Source: Arcobacter sp. FWKO B
GTDB lineage: Bacteria > Campylobacterota > Campylobacteria > Campylobacterales > Arcobacteraceae
Assembly: GCF_014844135.1 (NCBI RefSeq)
Contig: NZ_CP041403.1
Location: 434,001 to 498,000, forward strand
Length of the DNA: 64,000 bases
Reading direction: 5' to 3'
Shown: positions 57,992 to 64,000 of the stretch, piece after piece
Layout: each line of letters starts with the position of its first letter
How positions within the stretch are numbered: position 1 is the first letter of the stretch
Translations under genes and position numbers: made by a program
Notes under the pieces: model-generated
What the model saw: only the letters and a program-made list of their open reading frames with translations
The model's database searches: none
What the model was told of the DNA's origin: nothing

Positions 57992-59626
57992 GTTAAATAC
58001 AATTTCCCCCGACCCCACAACCTTATCCCCAATATAAAACACCCCATACTGCCCAACTGCCACTCCAAAAACTGGCTCTTTTAGGCTAACATATGCTTTA
58101 TCATCTTTTATCTTCACATGACAAGCTACTCCACTACTTCTGTATCTTAGCTTCACTGTCGCATCAAATTCCAATTCATCTACAAACATATTAAGACTAC
58201 TCAAAACTACACGGTTTACTGCTAAATGTTCTTTTGTTCCTACTGTGATAGTATTGTCTTTTGGATTGGTGGATAGTACAAAATGTGGGTCATGAGCCCC
58301 ATGGACACTAAAACCTCTTCTTTTTCCTATGGTGTAGTGCATATATCCTTTATGTTTACCTACTACTTTGCCATCTTTTAGCACATCACCATCTTTGTCC
58401 GTGTCAAAATGTTTACTCAAAATATCAGTATATACTGTAGGTACGAAACATATCTCTTGGGACTCTTTTTTATCAGCTATTGTTTTGAAGCTTGGCATTT
58501 TTGAAGCCATTGAGACAATCTCTTCTTTTTTGTAGCTACTCATCGGAAATATAAGCATAGGAAGTACATCTTTGCTCACTTGAGCTAGAAAATAGCTTTG
58601 GTCTTTTGTAGCATCATCAGCACAATATATAAACTCCCCATCTGTCTTTGCATAGTGTCCAGTAGCAACTTTGTCCATCCCAAGACTCTTTGCAAACTCC
58701 ACCATAGCACCGAATTTAATAAGTCGATTGCACACTACACACGGATTTGGAGTGATACCCTCACGATAGCTTTGGACGAAATAATCATAAACTTTTTCTT
58801 TGAACTTATCTTCAATATCAAGTATGTGGTATTTTATACCTAAGAAATTAGCAACCTTTGCCACCGCTTCAAGGTTTTGCTTATGATAATCTTCACTTAC
58901 GCTATGAAGCTTCATATACACACCCTCTACATCATAGCCCATTTTTTGGAGCATCATAGCACTCATACTAGAATCCACGCCACCGCTAAGACCGACTAAA
59001 ACCTTCAGTTTAGGTGATAATTTTTGGAACCCCAGATTCATCTGGGCTTGTCTTAATTGTCTTAATCGGAACCCAGACTTCAGTCGGGCTTGTCTTTGTT
59101 GGAACCCCAGATTTATCTGGGCTTGTCCTAAAGAAAACCGAATAAATTCGGCGTTCCAAAAACTAAGCGGTATCATCACACTTTCTCTTTTTGTATATTC
59201 AGGATGGGGAAGTGTTAGATTTTTGGATTTTATGGTTTTGTTTTTATATGTGATTATATCTATATCTATAGTTCGTGGAGCGTTTTTAAACTCATTTTTA
59301 CGATGGAACCTTCGCTCTAACCTCTGCGTATATTTCAAAAGTTCAAATGGATTCAAATGTGTATCTATCACCACCACCGCATTATAAAAATCATCTTGAT
59401 CCACATACCCAAAAGGTGGATTTTGAAGTATAGGTGAAGTTGCTATTAGCTTGATTTGAGTATTTTGCTTTAGCATCATATAAAGCATATCAAATCTTTT
59501 TTTGACATTACCCACATTACCACCAATTCCTAGTACGACATATTTTGAAATATCTTTTATATTCCTTTTATTAGGAAAATTATCAGTATAAAAAAGTGTT
59601 AAATCTTTTGTTAGTTGTTTTTTCAT
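57989..59626 (-). CDS. mnmA: FolK-MnmA fusion joined by a repeat-encoded linker
   Basis: One uninterrupted 545-aa frame. Residues ~28-156 are HPPK/FolK of folate synthesis (GIGGNVGNVKKRF, FYNAVV, RTIDIDII, LPHPEYTKR). Residues ~205-545 are MnmA, which thiolates U34 of tRNA: PP-loop GLSGGVDSSMSA, catalytic Cys in NPCVVCNR, KDQSYFLAQ, and SQEICFVP with the second Cys. Residues ~157-200 are wholly encoded by three GGAAC repeat units and read as near-copies of QAQINLGF. Where MnmA normally starts (M-KVLVG) the codon is CTG (L-KVLVG); an ATG in a repeat loop at 59041 could also initiate. Whether one or two proteins are made is unresolved. Confidence 0.88.
   Translation of the reverse strand: MKKQLTKDLTLFYTDNFPNKRNIKDISKYVVLGIGGNVGNVKKRFDMLYMMLKQNTQIKLIATSPILQNPPFGYVDQDDFYNAVVVIDTHLNPFELLKYTQRLERRFHRKNEFKNAPRTIDIDIITYKNKTIKSKNLTLPHPEYTKRESVMIPLSFWNAEFIRFSLGQAQINLGFQQRQARLKSGFRLRQLRQAQMNLGFQKLSPKLKVLVGLSGGVDSSMSAMMLQKMGYDVEGVYMKLHSVSEDYHKQNLEAVAKVANFLGIKYHILDIEDKFKEKVYDYFVQSYREGITPNPCVVCNRLIKFGAMVEFAKSLGMDKVATGHYAKTDGEFIYCADDATKDQSYFLAQVSKDVLPMLIFPMSSYKKEEIVSMASKMPSFKTIADKKESQEICFVPTVYTDILSKHFDTDKDGDVLKDGKVVGKHKGYMHYTIGKRRGFSVHGAHDPHFVLSTNPKDNTITVGTKEHLAVNRVVLSSLNMFVDELEFDATVKLRYRSSGVACHVKIKDDKAYVSLKEPVFGVAVGQYGVFYIGDKVVGSGEIVFN
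59026..59157 (+). repeat. GGAAC hairpin array inside folK-mnmA
   Basis: Two first-type units (59026..59054 stem CCAGAT; 59068..59096 stem GACT with one mismatch) and one full paired element (59101..59157, stems CCAGAT and CCGAAT). Start-to-start distances are 42 and 33 bp and the total is 132 bp, all multiples of three, so the reading frame of the host ORF is kept. Confidence 0.93.
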
Positions 59627-59646
59627 AGAAGTATTGTATCAAAAGT

Positions 59647-60030
59647 TTATTTATTGATACATTTGTCTATATCTTTATCAAAACTATATACTTTAAATCC
59701 TTGAAGCTTTACCTTAGCACATATCAAAGCATCTACAAAATCTATATTTTGATTTTCTAAAATATTCAATGTTTCAAAAAGTATGATTTTATCGTAATTA
59801 ACTACACCATCCAAACTCAAAATAGACTTTAAATCATTTATTACTTCGATTTTAGGTAATTTATAAACTTTAACAAGCACAAAAAAACACTCCATCAAGA
59901 CACTTTCTAAAATCACAACTTCAACTTGTCTATTTTCTATTTTTTGGAAGATAATTTTTGACTTTTCAAATAACTCACTATTATCACCTGTCAAAAACCT
60001 AATAATCACATTTGCATCAACTAATGTCAT
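59647..60030 (-). CDS. vapC: PIN-domain toxin
   Basis: A 127-aa PIN-domain ribonuclease. The acidic residues that bind metal are Asp 5 in LVDANVIIRF, Glu in LMECFFV, Asp in NIDFVDALI and Asp in SFDKDID. Its start overlaps the antitoxin gene by 14 bp, the usual VapBC arrangement. Target RNA unknown. Confidence 0.87.
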   Translation of the reverse strand: MTLVDANVIIRFLTGDNSELFEKSKIIFQKIENRQVEVVILESVLMECFFVLVKVYKLPKIEVINDLKSILSLDGVVNYDKIILFETLNILENQNIDFVDALICAKVKLQGFKVYSFDKDIDKCINK

Positions 60031-60265
60031 ATTTTGCCTTCATTGCCACAATCATCAAATCTTCTTTAGCTTTATCTATATCATCTATTTTGCATACTCT
60101 ATTTTTATACTTACCTGCCAATATATCTATCACAGAACTTTGTTTTACAGGATAAACAACAGCTATCTTTTTATTTTGTCGCTTATCAACTATCTCTATA
60201 ACTTCGCTTATTTTACTCAAAATTGAAGTATTTTTTTGTATCTCACCAATTCCTATAGAAATCAT
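60017..60265 (-). CDS. Antitoxin partner of VapC (Phd/YefM-like)
   Basis: An 82-aa protein whose N-terminal half (ISIGIGEIQKN, EVIEIVDKRQNKKIAVVYP) resembles Phd/YefM antitoxins that bind the operon promoter; the C-terminal half is charged and would wrap the toxin. AAAGG lies before the ATG. It is upstream of and overlaps vapC. Confidence 0.75.
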   Translation of the reverse strand: MISIGIGEIQKNTSILSKISEVIEIVDKRQNKKIAVVYPVKQSSVIDILAGKYKNRVCKIDDIDKAKEDLMIVAMKAKYDIS

Positions 60266-60293
60266 ATTAATACCTTTTATATAAACTAATCAT

Positions 60294-60299
60294 ATTATA
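60294..60299 (-). promoter_or_regulatory. predicted -10 box of the VapBC operon
   Basis: TATAAT on the minus strand, 28 bp upstream of the antitoxin ATG. Confidence 0.45.
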
Positions 60300-60319
60300 T
60301 ATAAATACATACTTTTATG

Positions 60320-60487
60320 TCAAGTTTTTGTCTTAGTCTGTAACATTTGACTTTTGATTGTCCTATAGTCACTTCCACCTAATTCAAATGATTTGAGTGA
60401 TTTTAAAGCTTCTATTTTCATTTGTTTGTTTATCTCATTAGATATAGATTTTATTTGTTGTTTTGAATTATTAGCTTTACTACCCAT
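60320..60487 (-). CDS. Small 55-aa hypothetical protein
   Basis: ATG preceded by AGGA at 6-base spacing and open for 55 codons. The product is basic and helical (NSKQQIKSISNEINKQMKIE, ending in LQTKTKT), with no recognised motif. It lies upstream of the VapBC pair on the same strand, and could be a remnant or an extra component. The start site quality is the main support; the 346-bp stretch holds nothing else besides the operon promoter. Confidence 0.5.
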   Translation of the reverse strand: MGSKANNSKQQIKSISNEINKQMKIEALKSLKSFELGGSDYRTIKSQMLQTKTKT

Positions 60488-60611
60488 TACTATTCCTAAA
60501 ATATAATAGTTGCATTATATAATCTATTAGCTTATTTTTATGTAAAATATCTAACTTACCTTTTGAAACACAAACAAATGCTCATGCATGATTAGCAATA
60601 AGTTTGCTTCT

Positions 60612-60845
60612 TTACTTTAGATTAAAATATGAAAATTTCTTGTCTTTCAATTCTATCCCTATTATCTCATCAAAACTTGTATCTTTTAAATACTTATTAC
60701 TCTTTTGTAAATTTACAAAAGCTTCATTTATATCTAATCCCTTTGAAAAACCTATTACTTGCATATTTTCTATATCAGGAACATCTGATTCACTATCAGG
60801 TTGGAATGTAAAACCTTCAAAAGTTATAAATCGCCCATTCAAGAG
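60612..60845 (-). pseudogene. 3' part of a small gene cut by IS30
   Basis: The 77 codons from CTCTTGAATGGG to the stop at 60612 continue in frame from the 5' fragment on the other side of the IS (61928..61961). Rejoined, they give an 88-aa protein starting MDKDFIFLSSN and continuing LLNGRFITFEGF. An apparent ORF that begins at 60866 inside the IS end (MVKICIY) is an accidental fusion, although it could still express the C-terminal part. Family not recognised. Confidence 0.7.
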
Positions 60846-61927
60846 ATAAATGCATATTTTCACCAAATTAAGCTGTTAAAACTTTTGCTACTTTAGCATA
60901 AAAAACCTCAGATGGAGTTTTATATCCAAGTGATTTTCTAGGTCTATTATTTAATCTGTTTTGGATTTCTCTAATTTCCTTTCTTTTAACTTTAGTGAAA
61001 TCTGTCTGTTTGGGTAAATATTGTCGTATTAGACCATTTGTATGTTCATTTAATCCTCTCTCCCAAGAGTGATATGGATTTGCAAAGTAAAACTTTGCAT
61101 CTAATGCTTTTGATACATTTTCATGATATGCAAACTCTTTGCCATTATCTGATGTAATGGTATGCGTAAGTTCTCTTATTGGATAAAGCATATCTATTAA
61201 AGCTTGAGATACAATATCTGCTTTTTTAGAATCAACTTTTTTGATTAATGTAAACTTTGATGCTCTATCAACAATAGTAACTAATGCACCAATATGATTT
61301 TTACCTATTACTGTATCTATCTCAAAGTCACCAACTCTTTTTTTATGTTCAACAATTTTTGGTCTTTGTTCAATAGATACTCTGTTTTTAATAACTCCTC
61401 TAGAGTTATATTCATTTCCTCTTTTATGATACTTTTTATTTTTATGTCTAAGTTTTAGATATAGTTTCCCATCATGATATTTGTTCTTGTAAATATACTG
61501 ATAAATAGTTTCATGGGATACCCAAGGCAGTTTCTTCAATCTCATAACTCCAGATATTTGTTCAGGAGACCAATCCTCTTTAAGCTTATCTTTGATGTAG
61601 TTCATAACTTTTCTAGTAAGCTTTAAATGTTTGGTTTTATATTTGTGTCTATAAAAACTCAACTGTTCTGCAACTTCAGGTTTGTAGTCGCCTTCAGAAC
61701 TATTTCTTTTTAGTTCTCTGCTAATTGTAGATTGTGAAGTACCTAAACAATCAGCAATTTCTTTTTGAGTATATCCAACCTTAATATAAGCATATATCTG
61801 GTATCTTTCTTTTAGGGTTAACTGTGTGAATTTCTTCATAAATATTTTCCTATTTTGTGGTGAAAAAGGATAACAAAATATTTGTTAACCCTCCTATAAC
61901 CTTCACTTTAAGAAAATATGCATTTAT
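60846..61927 (-). mobile_element. IS30-family insertion sequence
   Basis: A 1082-bp unit bounded by perfect 16-bp inverted repeats: ATAAATGCATATTTTC at 60846..60861 and its complement at 61912..61927. It contains one intact transposase gene. Flanks on the minus strand read ATC and CTC, a possible 3-bp target duplication with one change. Confidence 0.88.
60868..61839 (-). CDS. IS30 family transposase
   Basis: A 323-aa DDE transposase. The N-terminal helix-turn-helix shows YTQKEIADCLGTSQSTISRE. The catalytic residues are Asp in FEIDTVIGK, Asp in TSDNGKEFA and Glu in RGLNEHTNGLIRQ, followed by LNNRPRKSLGYKTP, all typical of IS30. The frame is complete, so the element may be active. Confidence 0.95.
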   Translation of the reverse strand: MKKFTQLTLKERYQIYAYIKVGYTQKEIADCLGTSQSTISRELKRNSSEGDYKPEVAEQLSFYRHKYKTKHLKLTRKVMNYIKDKLKEDWSPEQISGVMRLKKLPWVSHETIYQYIYKNKYHDGKLYLKLRHKNKKYHKRGNEYNSRGVIKNRVSIEQRPKIVEHKKRVGDFEIDTVIGKNHIGALVTIVDRASKFTLIKKVDSKKADIVSQALIDMLYPIRELTHTITSDNGKEFAYHENVSKALDAKFYFANPYHSWERGLNEHTNGLIRQYLPKQTDFTKVKRKEIREIQNRLNNRPRKSLGYKTPSEVFYAKVAKVLTA

Positions 61928-61961
61928 GATTTGAACTTAGGAATATAAAGTCTTTATCCAT
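61928..61961 (-). pseudogene. 5' part of the small gene cut by IS30
   Basis: ATG at 61961 followed by codons for DKDFIFLSSN up to the IS boundary; the frame resumes at 60845. An in-frame TAG lies upstream, so the gene began here. Ribosome site is weak. The next ~90 bp toward 62048 hold no other visible feature. Confidence 0.6.
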
Positions 61962-62048
61962 ATTCAATTCTTTGTACTAAAATACTATATTTTGGATCTT
62001 ACAACACAAAAACTTAATTTTTATTACATAATGGAAGTCTTTTAAAAT

Positions 62049-62077
62049 TTGACAAATAAAATCACATATGTTATCAT
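62049..62077 (+). promoter_or_regulatory. sigma-70 promoter of the ribbon-helix-helix gene
   Basis: TTGACA (62049-62054) and TATCAT (62072-62077) are separated by 17 bp. An ATG at 62068 falls within the promoter and is therefore not a start codon. Confidence 0.7.
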
Positions 62078-62133
62078 TAAACTCATTTAAAATATTTTAT
62101 TCCAAAATTCCTATATACAAAAGAGTTCAAAGC

Positions 62134-62337
62134 ATGAGTGCAATAACATATAGATTACCCACAAGTAAATACGAAAGATTAAAACAACTTGCAAAAAGCC
62201 AAAATATAAGCGTAAATAAACTTATTGATGAGCTTTCTACCATGGCATTAGCTAGTTATGATGCCAAAACAAGCTTTGAGTTAAGAGCTAGAAAAGGTGA
62301 TAAAAAAAGAGGCTTAGAGATTTTAGAGAAGCTATAG
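62134..62337 (+). CDS. Ribbon-helix-helix antitoxin-like protein
   Basis: A 67-aa protein with a CopG/Arc-type fold: a short strand ITYRLPTSKYERLKQL, then LAKSQNISVNKLIDELS. The C-terminal tail is basic (RARKGDKKRGLEILEKL), as in antitoxins of the HicB/RelB kind. No toxin gene follows, so it looks like an orphan antitoxin or a stand-alone repressor. The start at 62134 is set by the promoter position. Confidence 0.72.
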   Translation: MSAITYRLPTSKYERLKQLAKSQNISVNKLIDELSTMALASYDAKTSFELRARKGDKKRGLEILEKL

Positions 62338-62390
62338 AACTTCTGATTTTATTTGTATATTCTTTACTATATCACCCCAGCGATACCACA

Positions 62391-62425
62391 GTTATTAACT
62401 ATTAATTATTAGTTATTAATTAACT
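62391..62425. repeat. heptamer tandem array
   Basis: GTTATTA, ACTATTA, ATTATTA, GTTATTA, then ATTAACT. The first four are the same unit types as in the array at 57964. Confidence 0.8.
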
Positions 62426-62426
62426 T

Positions 62427-62456
62427 GTAGATGATTGACTACCGTCAATCATCTAC
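62427..62456 (-). terminator. perfect hairpin at pepP stop codon
   Basis: Thirteen-base arms (GTAGATGATTGAC and its complement) around a 4-base loop include the stop codon of the minus-strand peptidase gene. Only A/T-rich DNA with no long T run follows, so termination efficiency is uncertain. Confidence 0.55.
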
Positions 62457-63478
62457 ATCACTTCCGCTCTCCCACCCCTCATTACCACCATATCCTCTAT
62501 CCTTACACCCATATCACCATCAAGATAAATCCCTGGTTCTATGGTAAATACCATATTTTCTTCTATGATTACATCACTTTTTGCACTGATTGTTGGGTAT
62601 TCGTGGATGTCTAGCCCTACTCCGTGTCCTGTGCTGTGTACGAAATATTTGCCGTATCCAGCCTTTTCTATCACACTTCTTGTAAGGGCATCTATTTCAC
62701 TTGCCCTCATCCCAATTCTGGCTTTTTCTATGGCGTTTCTTTGGGCTTTTAGGACTATATCGTATATCTCTTGCCATTTTTTATTTTTGAACTTTTGTTC
62801 TCTATTTTCTATATCCAAGCCGTCATCAAAGCTAAGTGTTACAGTTCTATCACTACAATATCTTTTGTATTTAAGCCCAGCATCAATTAAAAGTAAATCA
62901 TCTTTTTTCAAGTTTTTAGCTGTAGGCAAAGCATGGGGTTTGGCTGCGTTTTCGTTGATGGCTGTTATTGGGTCAAAGCTTAGGTCATATTCACCTTTGA
63001 AGCTCATACACTCTTTTGCCCTATAATGTATCTCTTTTTCACTCAAACCTTGCCCCACTCTCAAAACCTCCCCAAGAGTCTTAAACCCCTCTCGTCCGAG
63101 TCTAACTGCCTCTTTTAAGATAGCTATTTCTTCATCTGTTTTGATAATACGCATCTGTTTTGAAAACTCTTTTTTTGGAGTTAGCTCAATATTAAGCTTT
63201 TTATTGAGTCCCAAAAAATCACCATAAGTCAAATCAGATGGATTAAAAAACAGCTTATTTATCTTACTTTTTCTTATGATTTCCCTTGCTTGTTTGTGTA
63301 AATCTCTAGCTTCTATTACTTCAATGTTACTCTTGACACACTCTTTTGCTTCAGTTGAATATCTCGGATCTGTGATAAAAAACCCTTCACTTCCAAGTCT
63401 TAGAAATAAAACATTATCACAACTAAATCCACTCTCAAAATATACCGCATTTTCATCTTTTAAAATATAGTTTTTCAT
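62453..63478 (-). CDS. pepP: M24 family Xaa-Pro aminopeptidase
   Basis: A 341-aa metallopeptidase with the pita-bread fold. Metal ligands are the Asp pair in LLIDAGLKYKRYCSDRT, His in HSTGHGVGLD, Glu in FTIEPGIYL and Glu in VRIEDMVV. An N-terminal creatinase-like domain (~1-115) is shortened compared with E. coli PepP, giving a length usual for PepP/PepQ of this phylum. It is divergent from aroQ with ~95 bp between. Confidence 0.9.
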   Translation of the reverse strand: MKNYILKDENAVYFESGFSCDNVLFLRLGSEGFFITDPRYSTEAKECVKSNIEVIEARDLHKQAREIIRKSKINKLFFNPSDLTYGDFLGLNKKLNIELTPKKEFSKQMRIIKTDEEIAILKEAVRLGREGFKTLGEVLRVGQGLSEKEIHYRAKECMSFKGEYDLSFDPITAINENAAKPHALPTAKNLKKDDLLLIDAGLKYKRYCSDRTVTLSFDDGLDIENREQKFKNKKWQEIYDIVLKAQRNAIEKARIGMRASEIDALTRSVIEKAGYGKYFVHSTGHGVGLDIHEYPTISAKSDVIIEENMVFTIEPGIYLDGDMGVRIEDMVVMRGGRAEVM

Positions 63479-63516
63479 AATACCCCAATATCAAAAGTCA
63501 ATTTTATATTAATTTA

Positions 63517-63524
63517 TGTATAAT
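63517..63524 (+). promoter_or_regulatory. predicted -10 promoter of aroQ
   Basis: TGTATAAT lies 49 bp upstream of the ATG at 63573, in the gap divergent to pepP. Confidence 0.5.
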
Positions 63525-63572
63525 ACTAGCTAATTTTTAATAAGAGAAATACAAATAAAAGGAAATAAATCT

Positions 63573-64000
63573 ATGAAAATAGCAGTAATTCAAGGTCCAA
63601 ATTTAAATATGTTAGGTGTTAGGGAACAACACATTTATGGTGGTATGACATTAGATCAAATCCACGCACAGCTTAAAGCAACAGCAGATCAAAGTGGTAT
63701 AGAATTAGAATTTTTTCAAAGCAACCTAGAGGGTGAAATAGTAGATAAAATCCAAGAGTGTTTAGGTACAGTTCACGGTATCATCATCAACCCAGCTGCT
63801 TATACACATACAAGCATAGCTATAAGAGATGCTCTAGCAGCTGTAAATCTTCCAACAGTTGAAGTACATATTAGCAATCTTTACAAAAGAGAAGATTTTA
63901 GACAAAAGTCACTAACAGCTGCAAGTTCTACAGGTATAATTTCTGGTTTTGGTCCATTTGGATATCACTTAGGACTTATAGCATTAATGCAAGTTTTAAA
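63573..64000 (+). CDS. aroQ: Type II 3-dehydroquinate dehydratase, 3' truncated by window edge
   Basis: Dehydrates 3-dehydroquinate in the shikimate pathway. The start [18 protein letters not shown] carries the type II signature with catalytic Arg; Tyr is in HIYGGMTL, the substrate loop in [18 protein letters not shown] and the conserved VEVHISN follows. 142 codons are visible and the frame is open at the last base; the usual length is ~150-160 aa, so only the end is missing. AAAGGA lies upstream. Confidence 0.95.
   Translation, partial: MKIAVIQGPNLNMLGVREQHIYGGMTLDQIHAQLKATADQSGIELEFFQSNLEGEIVDKIQECLGTVHGIIINPAAYTHTSIAIRDALAAVNLPTVEVHISNLYKREDFRQKSLTAASSTGIISGFGPFGYHLGLIALMQVL

Noticed and set aside
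59026-59157. CRISPR-like array of short repeats
   Set aside because: Spacers are only ~4-13 bp, units alternate in orientation and carry different stems, and no cas gene is present.
60604-60849. + strand ORF opposite the IS30-disrupted gene
   Set aside because: Antisense to a frame that can be reconstructed on both sides of the IS; no ribosome site or motif.
62068-62133. 22-residue N-terminal extension of the ribbon-helix-helix protein
   Set aside because: The ATG at 62068 lies inside the TTGACA-17-TATCAT promoter, so it is not in the transcript.

Overview
The window looks like a chromosomal segment of a free-living, respiratory member of the Campylobacterota (Epsilonproteobacteria; Arcobacter/Sulfurimonas-like, genus not resolvable by eye). 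The reasons are AT-rich DNA with TATAAT-type promoters, an E-type succinate dehydrogenase/fumarate reductase with a heterodisulfide-reductase-like SdhE subunit, a fused System II cytochrome c synthase (CcsBA), CmoB, a superoxide reductase, and histidine kinases with the HQWRQPL motif. I found no rRNA, tRNA or CRISPR. The window cuts genes at both ends: an HdrB-C-domain relative at the left and aroQ at the right.

Layout. 1-4800: an SdhE-like fragment, sdhA-sdhB-sdhE and superoxide reductase. 4927-14586: signalling genes (a membrane Cache/PAS diguanylate cyclase; then, beyond a lipoprotein peptidase and a DUF455 protein, a + strand run of a metallo-beta-lactamase hydrolase, a heme-c-binding diguanylate cyclase, two progressively degenerate GGDEF paralogues and an HDOD protein). 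14652-28417: mostly housekeeping (cmoB, ccsBA, pepD, a REC-PAS regulator, ligA, an AsmA-like protein, aroE, a LapG-like protease, opgB). 28418-29017: a gene-free island of repeats. 29018-32646: a three-gene, minus-strand cassette encoding RhuM, a PtuA-like ATPase and a PtuB-like HNH nuclease, a probable anti-phage module. 32704-43705: valS, a second REC-PAS regulator with a propeller protein, mutS2, small enzymes and an ABC-F ATPase. 43893-59626: a long minus-strand series (degQ, tilS, rimO, panC, a histidine kinase, hisA, hisH, comF, lepA, prs, folK-mnmA). 59647-62337: an accessory pocket with VapBC, small proteins and an IS30 insertion. 62453-64000: pepP and aroQ.

Two dispersed repeat classes run through the whole window. 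The first is a REP/BIME-like hairpin family: each unit is GGAAC(C/G)CC followed by a stem-loop, and full elements are two units in inverted orientation around CTTGTCTT. The stem bases differ between copies while remaining paired. A 132-bp array of it lies in frame inside one ORF and forms the linker that joins FolK to MnmA. The second class is short tandem arrays with a 7-bp period, mostly at 3' gene ends, one of them inside aroE.

The observations I rank highest are the repeat-built FolK-MnmA fusion, the covarying hairpin family, the RhuM-ATPase-HNH cassette, and the GGDEF decay series behind a heme-binding cyclase. Functional assignments rest on motif reading only; no database search was possible.
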